Below, piece after piece: positions 32,480 through 42,694 of a stretch of 64,000 bases of DNA. A model generated the notes under the pieces. The model was not told where the DNA came from. It made no database searches and saw nothing but the letters and a program-made list of their open reading frames with translations. The position numbers and the translations under genes are program-made. Source of the stretch: Lolium rigidum (lineage: Eukaryota; Streptophyta; Magnoliopsida; Poales; Poaceae). Location of the stretch: the NCBI RefSeq assembly GCF_022539505.1, contig NW_025900948.1, forward strand, positions 248,001 to 312,000, in the 5' to 3' direction. Every line of letters starts with the position of its first letter. Within the stretch, counting starts at the first letter, position 1.

Positions 32480-34163
32480 TTAGCTGATGAGGGCTGCAGG
32501 CTGTGATACATGTTCCTCTTCTGGTTCTGTCTGTGAAAACCGCTGCCGCTTCTTCTTAGGCATGTTGAAGTTTCGCCGGGCGGCGTGACAAGTATTCGTC
32601 ATACCTACCTGAGAACAATCTAATGCACAAAGAGTGAAAAACCATTAGATTCATGATCACTTGTACTTAATAGATATGATAACCAATGAAGTCATAGGAG
32701 ACTAAGAGTCTATGATTAATTTAACATGGGTACACTGCACATAAGAATAACAGAGACTGAAATGAGTTGAAATATACCAGAACCACATATACAGAGATTT
32801 GAGACACATAGATCAATAATTAAAAACAGAAGAATAAACATGTGGGAGTGTCATATGATAAACAAGTGACAGTGTAATTACCTGATTTAGCATCCAGATA
32901 TTTGGTCAGCACACATGGAATGAATGATGGATTGTAAATTGAGGAGTGCTCTGCAGAAAACGGCATAACCTCTCCAAGTGACTTCCTCTTAGTGTCAACG
33001 GGCACAATCCATGCTGTTTGATCATTCTCGTCCAGCATTGACACGAGGTAAACAACATCGTCATGGCCACACAGAGTGGGAGAAGCTGTTTTCAGGTTCT
33101 TGAATGGCACGTTTAGAGCACATGCACCACCTCCTAGCCGAGGCAAGGAGACAGTACCGAGGTCATCGGAATGAACCATGCTCCCCTTGCGCCAACCGTT
33201 CGAAGTCAGTTCCCTGTACCATGTGACGAGCCTCCAACCAACAACATCATACACTTCCTCCTCCTCCTGCTGGGGTGGACTGACGGCCAGTTCCGAGTCG
33301 TGGAGATAATCTATGTCCCAAGGATCAACAACAACAGCTGGTATAGTTGTGCGTCTGAGTTTTACCAGTTCCTCAAACTCGACACACTTGATGTAACCAC
33401 AACTGAAGGTGACGTCGCGAATCGACCGTGCCGAAAACTGGCTTTCGCTGTTGCTGGGCAGCAGCTTGGGCATAGGGACGAAAGACGCCGTGGCCTCTTG
33501 GGGATCGAGCACGTCGAAGATCACAATGCCCTTCCAGAGATCGACCCAGCCGAGCAGTCCATCTCCAAGGGCAATCAGCTTGGTAGGCTTAATCACTGCC
33601 GACTTCACGGTAAGGCCATCAGGAATGTTCACCTGCAGCAGCCTCTTGGACCATGTGGAAATTGGGTCGGAACCCATGGTGTAGAGATTGTACTGCCCAT
33701 GCCCTGCTCCGTAACTCAGAGCCGCCATGACGGATCGGTTTTCATGTGAGACGAAGCCGATGGGTGGGAACAGACGCTCTCTCCGAGAGTAAAAACGAAT
33801 GTCCGGGAGCAGGTCGAGCGACGGCCCTGTGGCCCGGTAGAGGAAGAACAGCGGCCTGTCGCCGGCGGTGAGGTCGACTCGGATGAGGGCGGTGTCCTCC
33901 ATGGAGGAAACGACCCTGGGCGCGCACGCGAACGGGGTCTCGTCGTGGCTGGGGCAGCAGACGCAGCATGAGGAACGGCGCGGCGGCTCGGCGATCGCGA
34001 AGGATACATGCACGGTGAGGCCCGTTTCCGTCAAGGCTGCCGCGGTGGTCTCGTTCCGGAGATCGCTGATGGAGGCCGTCGTGTCAAGGAGGAAGAAGTC
34101 GGGGAAGCGGGAGCTGCCGGCCGCCGGTGGAAGGGGTCGCGTGGAGCCGTGGCTGGCGGGCAT
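32480..34163 (-). CDS. DUF1618-domain protein, copy 2
   Basis: Exon 1 (32882-34163) and exon 2 (32480-32604) join through a 277-bp GT-AG intron to give 468 residues with an unbroken frame. The second of two adjacent acceptor AGs (at 32605-32606) keeps the frame used by copy 1 and ends in a basic tail (RRNFNMPKKKRQRF), possibly a nuclear localisation signal. The DUF1618 region covers about residues 20-430, with PPRRSSCCVCCPSHDETPF, VVSSMEDTALIRVDLTAG, IALGDGLLGWVDLWKGIVIF and EEEVYDVVGWRLVTWYRELT. DUF1618 proteins are a large grass family of unknown role. The start MPASHGSTRP at 34163 is the first methionine. It shares an upstream region of 300 bp with the J-domain gene. Confidence 0.85.
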
Positions 34164-34463
34164 CGCCGTCGGACGTGGGTGGGTTCGTGACTTCGTTCTC
34201 CGTCGGTCGGTCGGTCGGGGTTGAGGGTTTCGGTATTCCGCAGACTCGTAACTGCGGTGATTTTCTTTTTTGACGATTCTCTCAGAAATCCCTGGCAGAA
34301 CTCGCGATCCCGGACAGGCTGTCTTGGACGCGCGCGTGCAGGACTCAAAGAACCTGTTAGGACACGAGACGGACTACAGTAGTAAATTATAATTCCAGCA
34401 TAAAAAGGAGGAATCGTGCTTCCGCGCGCGCGCACCATTAATCAACCTCAGAGATAGGAGGCG
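34164..34463. promoter_or_regulatory. Short shared promoter region between divergent genes
   Basis: Only 300 bp separate the start codons of the DUF1618 gene (minus) and the J-domain gene (plus). A TATA-like cataaaaagg lies near 34400, about 60 bp before the plus-strand ATG. Bidirectional use is inferred from spacing. Confidence 0.45.
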
Positions 34464-35348
34464 ATGAGCGACCACTACCAGACGCTAGGGCTGCAGCCCA
34501 ACGCCAGCAAGAGCGACATCAAAAACGCCTACTTCCGCCTTGCCCACCGCTATCATCCGGACCACCACTCCCAGGCCGACGCTGCCGGCCGCAATGCCGC
34601 AGCAGCCGCGTTCCGTAGAGCCAAGGACGCATACGATGTTCTCTACGACGCCGGTCGTCGTGCCGCGTACGACCGCACTATCCGCTACGAGATGCAGGAG
34701 GCGCAAAAGAAGAAGCGGGAGGCCGAGCGAGCGAAGAGGGAAGAGTGGGATGCCAAGAGGAAGGCGGAGAACGAGAAGCGGGAGGCCGAGAGGCTGAAGC
34801 GGGAGGAGGAGGAATTTTATCGGAAGGTTGACGCCATATTGAAGAAGTGGGACGAGCAACAGGCGAAGGAGAAGGCCAAGTGGGAGGCGCAAAAGGCAAA
34901 GTGGAACTCACATAACAAGAAGCGGGAGGCGGATATGTTAGCGGAGTTTGAGGTGCAGAAGGCAAAGTGGAAGGCGAAGAACGAGAAGCAGCAGGCCGAG
35001 AAGGAAAAGCAGGAGGCTGAGTGGGAGGCACAGAGGTCAAAGCGTAAGGCCGAGATGGAGAAGCGGGCGGCGGAGTTGGAGCTACGCCAACTTAAGCCAC
35101 CCCCACTTGAGTCACCCCGACTAGAGCCATGTCGGGCGGCAGAAACAGAAAACCGGAAAGCACAATGCTCAAGTCGGAGCAGCCATGACGGTACCTCCTC
35201 CACAACTTCAAGTGGGCACAATGGTATGTCCTCTTCCTCCACATCTTCAAATGGGCAAGGCCATGGAGGTCCTCAAAGACGGCCATTGCCACGGGTGCAA
35301 CGACCAATGGCTGGTGGTGGTGGAAGAGCGTTTTCAGTGTGCTGGTAA
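34464..35348 (+). CDS. J-domain (DnaJ/HSP40) protein with long coiled-coil region
   Basis: A single-exon gene of 294 residues. Residues 4-72 form a J domain: YQTLGLQPNASKSDIKNAYF, the HPD motif at 31-33 (YHPDHH), and AYDVLYDAGRRAAYDRTI. The J domain stimulates the ATPase of HSP70 through HPD. Residues 75-215 are a highly charged Lys/Glu/Arg/Ala helix (EAQKKKREAERAKREE, KAKWEAQKAKWNSHNKK), probably a coiled coil. The tail is Ser/Gly-rich and ends AFSVCW. There is no Gly/Phe-rich or zinc-finger region, so it is a type III (class C) J protein. No signal peptide is seen. The stop codon TAA is also the target duplication of a MITE. A GTAAG at 35345-35349 could instead be a splice donor, in which case the protein would be longer. 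Confidence 0.85.
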   Translation: MSDHYQTLGLQPNASKSDIKNAYFRLAHRYHPDHHSQADAAGRNAAAAAFRRAKDAYDVLYDAGRRAAYDRTIRYEMQEAQKKKREAERAKREEWDAKRKAENEKREAERLKREEEEFYRKVDAILKKWDEQQAKEKAKWEAQKAKWNSHNKKREADMLAEFEVQKAKWKAKNEKQQAEKEKQEAEWEAQRSKRKAEMEKRAAELELRQLKPPPLESPRLEPCRAAETENRKAQCSSRSSHDGTSSTTSSGHNGMSSSSTSSNGQGHGGPQRRPLPRVQRPMAGGGGRAFSVCW

Positions 35349-35622
35349 GACTACTCATAGTGGGAGTAACATAGCCTAGTAACATCACACACCCCAAAGC
35401 ATTTTGGTGACATGGCATGATAATAAATGAAGAAAAAGAGTGGGATGGTAACTAGCTATGTTACCATAACATCACACTTCTCAAGACAAGATGAGTCTAC
35501 AATCTAATAAATATAGCATGCATGATACCACATATAAGTAACTATTCACTATGAAGGTAGTAACATAGTGTAGTAACATGCACCATGTTACTACTCTATG
35601 TTACTTCCCACTATGACTAGTC
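35349..35622. mobile_element. MITE (274 bp) at the stop codon of the J-domain gene
   Basis: Terminal inverted repeats GACTACTCATAGTGGGAGTA and the matching end tacttcccactatgactagt(c) enclose 274 bp without coding capacity. TAA flanks both sides (35346-35348 and 35623-35625), as expected for a Tourist/PIF-Harbinger MITE. Confidence 0.75.
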
Positions 35623-35625
35623 TAA

Positions 35626-36054
35626 GCCCCAGCTCCCTCCGCTAAGTGATCAGCAAGCTACTACCTCCAGTTGGATTTAATAAACACGTGTCTATCTATG
35701 CCTACTCGGCTACTCGCTAGCCTTGCCTCGACTTTGTGTTGATCTATTCCGATTGGAGGGAGTAGTAACGTTTGTTAAGTATAATAAATGTTCATATCCA
35801 TTGATTATGTGTGGTGATGACTGCAGTGCCACGGTGCTTGGAGGATCCGCGCTGCTCTGGTATGTGTACAACAAACGTTCAACAAGGAAGCAACAAGAGA
35901 GCTAGATGCAAAGGAAGCATGCTTGGGATTTGCTTTTGCAGCATAATCATTCTAATGTTTCTATCAAAGGTCAAAGATATCCAACATGAATCATGTTTGT
36001 AGGTCGTTCTCAGTTTTTTTTAGCTTATAACTGAATCATGTTGTATGTCGTTCA
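35626..36054. other. Spacer after the J-domain gene
   Basis: About 430 bp, probably the former 3' region of the J-domain gene displaced by the MITE. No gene or transposon end recognised. Confidence 0.4.
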
Positions 36055-36190
36055 CACTAGTAGAAAAAGGGGCTCTATTCCCGGTACGTTAGGGGGGACT
36101 GTGCAATCGGGACTAGAGGCCTCCACCTTTAGTTCCGGTGCAATCAGGAGATTCAGAGCAGAGAAGGTTTAGTCCCGGTTCGTAATACCA
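36055..36190 (+). mobile_element. CACTA transposon end fragment
   Basis: It starts cactagtagaaaaaggggc, the CACTA terminal motif of Triticeae, followed by subterminal gtcccggtt-like repeats (ttagtcccggttcg near 36168). No second end is seen nearby, so it is a fragment or a small derivative. Confidence 0.6.
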
Positions 36191-37015
36191 ATCAGTCCGA
36201 GCGCTAGTGAGCTGAGCTCAACTTGGTGGTGTTATAAAAAGAGTAAAATACATCAGGGGTCACCGAAGTCGACACCCCAGCCCGCCTCCATCACCGTACA
36301 TAGGAATACACATTCTACGGTCACTAAATACGGCTGAGAGGCTCATCAGCGGTCACCGGCGTGTGTACATCGATGTATTCGCTGATGTGGGTACTAGTGG
36401 GACCTACCTGTCAGCCATTGCATTAGATAGATGGACTATTTCAATTATAATAAATCAAAGAGGGCTAAACCGCAAAGTCGATAAAGCGATAAGGTTTTCC
36501 CTCTCCCCATGCCCTTCCTCTCCTCCCGGCACGCCTCTCCCTAGCCTCATCGGCGCATGGCCCCTGCCTCTCACCGGCGCGCCTCTCCCAAGCCTCACCG
36601 AGGTGTGGCCCCTGCCTCTCACTGGCGCGCACCACCTCACACTCGTACACCGCACGAGGCCGAGCATTGCGAGATTCCGGCCAACCGGGAACTAGAGAAG
36701 TAGGTTGTGGCACGTGGCAGGGGCGTGCGTACATGGCGACACCGCCGGCAAGGCCCGCGAGCTCCTTGAAGGCCAGGTTGGCGGCGCCGTTCCCGCGAAG
36801 ACCAGCTCCAGCTGGACCAACAGTTCCGACGGCGGAACGATGCAGCAGGAGGGCTAGCGCCGAAGTCGATAAAGAATGTTCATCGCAATATTTTTATGTT
36901 AAAATACCTTTGGTTTGGAGTCCATAATCTTGATGACCTTTTGTAAACACAAAATCATTTTACAACAAAACTCAGCCATTTTCCTCCTAGTTGAGGTACA
37001 AATTGATTATCCCAA
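36191..37015. other. Spacer with a GC-rich triplicated segment
   Basis: Three imperfect copies of a unit of about 45 bp containing tggcccctgcctctcac lie at about 36530-36630, explaining the ORF 36363-36695. The segment nearest 37015 is the 3' flank of the TRM13 gene. No gene is supported. Confidence 0.4.
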
Positions 37016-40000
37016 TTAAGACCTACACTTGGCGATGAGTAAATGGTTCTCTGGGGAAATATTCGATGGAACGTAACTTACAAGGTCTGCATCTAGACCC
37101 TTGGATCTAAGCCATAGCAGCCTCCCGCTGTCAATAATATCTTTACACATAAATCCCAGAGCATTCCTCTCCTCGCCTGGCATACCACGAATAATTCTCT
37201 CGATTCCGGTGAACTCCAGATCGGGCTTCTTGGCTTCTCTGTCCCTTCTCCAATAACATTGGTGTTAAAAATATATCAAGGTTTCAGTGGCACCATTAGT
37301 TGTGACTAGGTATCAGACATCCAAAATGGTGCAGAACTTTTGAAATGTTGATCGAATTTAAACTTTTGCTAGACATAGTGCAAAGGTGATAACAAAATCC
37401 AAACAAGATTGTAACACAAGATTGGATGATAACACGTATCCTACCAAGATTGGAGCACGAGATATTTTGCAATTACTGAAGAAGAGATAAAGCTTAATTG
37501 ACACTTATTTGTTTTTGCAGTGTTGCTCGAATTCAAACTTCTGCTAGCCACAGAAATAATGCAAGAGTGACAATAAGGATCCTACCAAGGTTCTAACAGA
37601 AGGTCTTCTACAGAGACTAAAATGTAGAGCGAAGCTAAGGCTTATCTGACACTTGTTTAAAAAATCCTTACCTGACTTCAGAAGATGAGTCTTCAGCCTC
37701 CAAAGAGTCCTGGGAGCTGTGATCACCATCCACAGCCCAACTGCTAAACAATGTCATGGCATGGAACTCTTCCTCCGCAATCCCTAGTCCTGAGAGGAAA
37801 GCTTTATCTGCAATCACAAGATAAAAATTATTCTCTTCAAAGCAATTCAACCAGCTTTGTTAGTACTAGACATGTAACTAAGCAGTGTGTGGCATGATAT
37901 ATCCAAATAGAAAAGCAAGCAGGGAATTACTTGCATAATGCTTCCATTGGCAAAGATGGTGGCAGCAGGTGGCTAAAGCAAGGCCCTGTAGGCGACATTT
38001 ATCGTGGCCTTTCTCTTCTGTATAATTGTGTTGTTCATGAAGACAGCACATTATGGTCATATCTGGGCAGGAAATAATCAAATAATTAGATACATTCAGC
38101 TAATCTCACGCAGTTTTGTATCACTATACCGAAACATGAAACATTACATCAAATACAATAATCACCTGTTGCAGGCCCACATAGATGTTTTCCAATTGCT
38201 AGATACTGACTTCCAATCAATGTTTGTACTCCATGCAGGTTTAAATCCTCAACTGCATTTATATTGAAGTACAAAATACTTTAGTATATGCAAATTTTAG
38301 TTTGCAGATGCATAGATGTAGCACGCAGATAAATAAGCAAACACACGAATGAGATATTCAGTGCCAAAAGGTGCTTGCCAGCCATTCAAATGCCCTTATC
38401 TCACCCGTCCAATAAAGGATGAAAAGAAATCTTACTATCTATTCTCAAACGCTCCAACGTAACACCCTCATTTTGTCTTAAACTTCGATCAGCCTACAAA
38501 TTTGGGAAAAGGAAAGAGACAACAAGAGCAGTTAACGACGGAGTGAAAGAACTGATCCTGAATTGCTCCGAGAGGATGAATAATCATGGTGAAATTAGAT
38601 TTAACATAACAAGTTATTTGGCTGCCGGAGTAAGAAACAAATGTGTTCTGTATATACCATATTTACTATACTTATCAACGTGCCAGCAATGCCTGAAAAT
38701 TAACCTCAATCAATCTGAGTTGGTCTTATATTAAGAAAGGGTAGTGATTTGAAATCATAGTCATAATCACTACAAACAACCTATATGATTACATCAGTTG
38801 GTAGTTTGGTTAACAAGTCTGAGGTGTCTTAGCTTTGATGCCTGATTGCCAAAGTAATGAGTTAATGATTATTGCTGAGCATAACAATAAGTAGGAATAT
38901 TGTAAACACTGGCAATTCATATTCCCGAAGTTAGAGATGTTTTTGCTAGAGTTATGGCACAACAAACAAGCCGTTACATTCAAGTTTGAGTGCCTTTAAA
39001 ATGGAAAGTCCGCTACATACTGAATCCTAACAAGCTAACCAGGCATAGAAATAAGCTCTACCGTTAAAAATTTCAACACCAAAATGAAGCTGCATTCAGC
39101 AAAAAATGGTAACCAACAGGGACCAACTCTGAACATAATGTAAAGTTGTAGCCCCTAATCCCCAAACCAAGGTAGTTGGTGCACATAAACTGACCTTGAG
39201 CTTGTACGACCGTCTCTCGACCAAGAAGATATTCTTAATGCCATAACAATCTGCCAGCATCTGAGTCAAGTAACCCCTGCCAGCACCAAATTCAACAACT
39301 GCCAGAGCATTATCCGCCGCTTCATCCTCTGCTCCTTCCCTACCGCTCGGCAGCATACCGAATGTCTCCATGTTCCCGACAATGGACACCTGCTGCACAA
39401 CGTGCTTCTCCTGGTACGGCACCGTCCTGTCCAATGCACCAAGAGGAAAAAATCACTCCTGACCCCTCACAGAACCCCGGTGTTTACACGATTACACTCC
39501 CTGAAACCTCATACTGCCAAAGCACCCACTCACCTATCAACCTGGCCCTTCATCCACTTGTCGCAGGCAAGTGGAGTGATGTGTGAGTCGCGCATTTGGA
39601 TGGCCACCGACGCGTGCGCCGACCGGATCTTGGCGAGCAGGCCCCGGAACTGCTGCTCGGAGAGGTTGTGCACGGAGGCGCGCTTGGCGGCGGAGGTGAC
39701 GGCGCCGCCACCGCCGCCGGAGTTGATGGCCTTGGAGTAGTACGGCTGCGCGGCGAGCGCGTCGGCGTGCTTCCGGAAGGGGCACTTGCCGACGTGGGCC
39801 TCCAGGTTGTCCTCGAACACCGTGCTGCGCGGGAGGGGGAGGTGTCAGAGGGGTGGAGCTAGCTGGGAGCGGTGCGGGGGCGGGGGCTTACTGGGAGGGG
39901 TCGACGGGGCAGGGCACGCGGCGGCGCGAGGCGGAGGAGGAGGGCTCCGGCGGGTGGTTCCCGCAGTACCTGGGGAGCAGGGGGTGGTGAGTGGTGAGTA

Positions 40001-40164
40001 TGGGTTGAATGGGGGAGGTCAGCTGGGATGCTTGCTTACTGGGTGGATGGGAGCGGGGAGTTGGCGCAGTGGCGCCGCTTGCTGGGGAGCCAGAAGTGGC
40101 AGCGTCCCGGAGGAGGAGCCGGCGGTGGCGGCGCGGGTTCGCCGTTCGCCGGAGCGCGGTCCAT
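37016..40164 (-). CDS. TRM13: TRM13-type tRNA (2'-O-methyl) methyltransferase, nine exons
   Basis: Nine exons on the minus strand (40040-40164, 39892-39969, 39534-39824, 39195-39426, 38436-38493, 38166-38252, 37931-38062, 37672-37807, 37016-37247), all with GT-AG introns and matching phases, encode 456 residues. The protein 2'-O-methylates the nucleotide at position 4 in the acceptor stem of certain tRNAs. Order: a CCCH zinc finger (RCHFWLPSKRRHCANSP, QYCGNH; residues 21-47), a CHHC-type finger (PCPVDPSHTVFEDNLEAHVG, KCP; about 60-85), then the methyltransferase fold with the S-adenosylmethionine loop VVEFGAGRGYL near residue 210, AIGKHLCGPATD near 283, and LALATCCHHLCQW near 315. It ends LIAKCRS. 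The exon model was built by eye from splice sites and frame continuity. Exon 2 is only 78 bases and exon 5 only 58. All key motifs are present. Confidence 0.9.
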
Positions 40165-40339
40165 CGCTGACGGCGGCGGCGGCGGCGGAGCCGGAGTGGG
40201 AAGAGAAACCGAAGGAACGTGCGGGTGGAGGCGTGGAGCGAGTGCATAGCGAACGAAGCAGTCCATTGGGCCGCCGGCCCACTAAGCGCGGCAGATTCTG
40301 CTGGGCCTTGCGAGTCCCGTCGTAAAAAAAGAAGGGCGG
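40165..40339 (-). promoter_or_regulatory. TRM13 promoter with site II (TGGGCC) elements
   Basis: Close to the TRM13 start, cattgggccgccggcccac (near 40264) holds two inverted TGGGCC copies, and a third, ctgggcctt, lies near 40300. Site II elements (TGGGCY) are typical of plant genes for translation and growth and suit a tRNA-modification gene. Confidence 0.5.
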
Positions 40340-41642
40340 TTGATACGCCGCCGGGCTGGTAAAAACCATGATCATGATCGGCCCCAATCCCTGGAATCTC
40401 CGATCTCTCAGGTTGGGACACCAGACGCCTGCGCGGCGTACGTGGAGCCCTCCGCTGATCCGCTCGGCGGCGCTCCGGTGCTCGCCCAGCTCGTGACGGA
40501 GCACAACGAGAGAGGAGCCACCGGATCGACGCCGCTTTACCAGGTCGCGCCGACGACAGCGACCTGTCCGGCACCACCACCATGAGCCGCGGCCTCACCG
40601 TCCCAGATCAAAGGAATCCCCAAGGACCAAGGGAAGGTACCACACTGTCATCCTGCCCTACCTTGTGCTCTGACTTCAGTTAGTATCCCCTCTAAAAAAA
40701 AAGACTTCAGTTAGTATGGTTTCGATCAGTTCCTCAAGTTAGTTGCCAATATTATGTTCTAAAGGTGCGAAAAAATTAGCCATCAGGAGGTAGCATGGTA
40801 TGCAAATTAGCTACTACTACTGTACTAGCTTTATATATACGTACGGCAATCAATCAGATCCATGTCTTTGTAAACTCGATACTGTATACTTTATTTATTT
40901 CAGCGATCTGCTAGGTAGCTGAAATCAAATCCATAATGCACGTACGGTAATTTGTATACTGTGTTAATAAAGAAAACCATATGCATCAATTGATGGGAAG
41001 CCCCATTTCGAAAAAAAAAATAACGATCTGGTGCTTGGCCCAAGTTAGCTGACCAATTAGATCCTTTTTTCTTGTAGCGATGATCAATTAGGTGGGTGTT
41101 CACCCCGCGGGTTTCCCTATTCATCGCTTATTAGCGCTCGTTATTCACCAAAATCGGAGAACCAAACAAAATCCGACCGAAATTCCTGAAAAACCGGGAA
41201 AACCGCGAAAATGAAGGAACACCTAATGGGCTGGCCCAGAAGGGGCGCGCGGGGGCGGAGCATGGTAACGCACGCTAATAGGCGATATATAGGAAAATCC
41301 TCACCCCGCTGACCCGTAGGTCGTTCGGGGCCCACTCCACTGACCCGACTGCCCAACGACATTGTTTTCTTGGGTCGGGCGAGAGACCCGATGGGCCGAC
41401 CCGGCCCGTTCCCACCCTGAGTTAATATTACTAATTCTAAAGAATTGATGTGTGTTTTATTTTAAGTAACAAGTGCTACGCATGTGATTGTCAGGCCAAT
41501 TTTATCTGTTCTGGACAGAGTGGTACTGGAACTTCTAAAAAAATCGAGTAGCAGCCCCAATTATTTCTAATGTTTCCATGCATGTTTTTTATTCTGATTG
41601 TTAATAAAGCCAGCTGTATTTTCATTGTGTATCTTTGTTCAG
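40340..41642. other. Spacer upstream of TRM13
   Basis: About 1.3 kb. An 81-codon plus-strand ORF at 40340-40585 has no recognisable domain and may be part of a divergent 5' exon or chance coding. The remainder is AT-rich with a GC-rich patch at 41220-41420. No transposon end found. Confidence 0.35.
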
Positions 41643-41645
41643 TTA

Positions 41646-42691
41646 GAGCATGTCTAACAGGCCCCTTACTTTTCTGCCCCGTAAAACGCGAGTATTTCGC
41701 TTCGTACAAAAAAAATGCTCCTAGATAGATCATTCCGTCTGTCTAGCAGACCTCGTATTTCACCCCATAAATTCGTAAATTTAAAACCCGGGAAACTTGT
41801 TCATATTCATAGTTCATAGATAGTCGATCATACATACGGATCAACATATATACATATTGAATTGCGCGATCCTAAATGGATCGCGACTTCTAGTCGGAGA
41901 GGTCGACGATGTATGCGTCCACCTCCGCCTCCAGCGCCTGCGCCTCCTTCACGGCGGCGATGGCAGCCGCCTTCTCTTCTTCCTCCGCCCTCTTCTTGTC
42001 GGCGTCGTCCTTGAGGGACGCTGCTATCGCCTGCAAGAAGAGGGGGTCTTCCTCCTCCTCCTCCTCTTCCTCCTCGGCGGCGAGCGGAGCTCCTCCGCTG
42101 GTGCTCCCGATGCGCGCGTCCCATGCCGCCTTCGCCCGGCGGTTCCGCTCCCACTCGGCGCGCCACTTGTCGAAGTCGAGGCCGCTCATCGGCTTGAGCG
42201 GCGGATCCTTCTTGTACCAGAGCCCGCCCGGCGCGAACTCACGGAGCTTCGGCGGGACGTACAGGGCGCCGGTGTACCTGCACGCCGCACGGCGGCTCCC
42301 GGCGGTGGATCGCTTGCATTGGAGACGCCACGCCTCTTCGACGGTGTCCGGCGAGCGGGATCGCTTCGATCCGCTCGCCGGCGATGCGGTACTGCTTCGG
42401 CGTGCGTACATGCCGACCGGCGGTTGAAATGCGGAGCTCGGGTGCGCGGGATTTCTCGCCGGAGCTAACTGGGGAGGCGGCGGCGCACGGCGGAGCTAGG
42501 GTTGCGAGAGAGGGGTTACCTTCGCCCGGTATAAGTAGGGGGCGGCGGTGTGGATATCCTGGGCCCCGTATTCTGCCGAATCGGGCCGGCCCGAATACGG
42601 GGCCTGCTAGACGGCCTAAACCGCGCCTGCCCCGTATCCCGCCGGAATTTTATGGGATGGGCGGGTTTTAAGGGGCCTGTTAGACATGCTC
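41646..42691. mobile_element. PIF/Harbinger-type element 1 (1046 bp) with captured ORF
   Basis: Perfect 23-bp terminal inverted repeats beginning GAGCATGTCTAACAGGCCCC enclose 1046 bp. TTA at 41643-41645 and 42692-42694 is the 3-bp target duplication typical of Harbinger. No transposase is present; the only ORF encodes an acidic protein of unknown origin. It is non-autonomous. Confidence 0.85.
41890..42411 (-). CDS. Hypothetical 173-aa acidic protein inside Harbinger element 1
   Basis: An intact minus-strand frame of 173 codons lies inside the 1046-bp Harbinger element. It starts MYARRSSTASPASGSKRSRS. A middle region (YVPPKLREFAPGGLWYKKDP, FDKWRAEWERNRRAKAAWDA) is aromatic and basic. A run of nine glutamates follows, then an Ala/Lys/Glu helix (AASLKDDADKKRAEEEEKAA) and the end AYIVDLSD. 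No known domain is recognised and it is not a transposase. A start near the right terminal repeat and a stop near the left one suggest that the element carries and possibly expresses it. It may come from a host gene or from an ancestral Harbinger accessory gene. Confidence 0.45.
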   Translation of the reverse strand: MYARRSSTASPASGSKRSRSPDTVEEAWRLQCKRSTAGSRRAACRYTGALYVPPKLREFAPGGLWYKKDPPLKPMSGLDFDKWRAEWERNRRAKAAWDARIGSTSGGAPLAAEEEEEEEEEDPLFLQAIAASLKDDADKKRAEEEEKAAAIAAVKEAQALEAEVDAYIVDLSD

Positions 42692-42694
42692 TTA

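Noticed and set aside
36363..36695. 110-codon Pro/Leu-rich ORF
   Set aside because: Product of a triplicated GC-rich segment next to a CACTA fragment; no start context or domain.
40340..40585. 81-codon ORF upstream of TRM13
   Set aside because: No domain, no clear splice continuation and high GC; may be chance.
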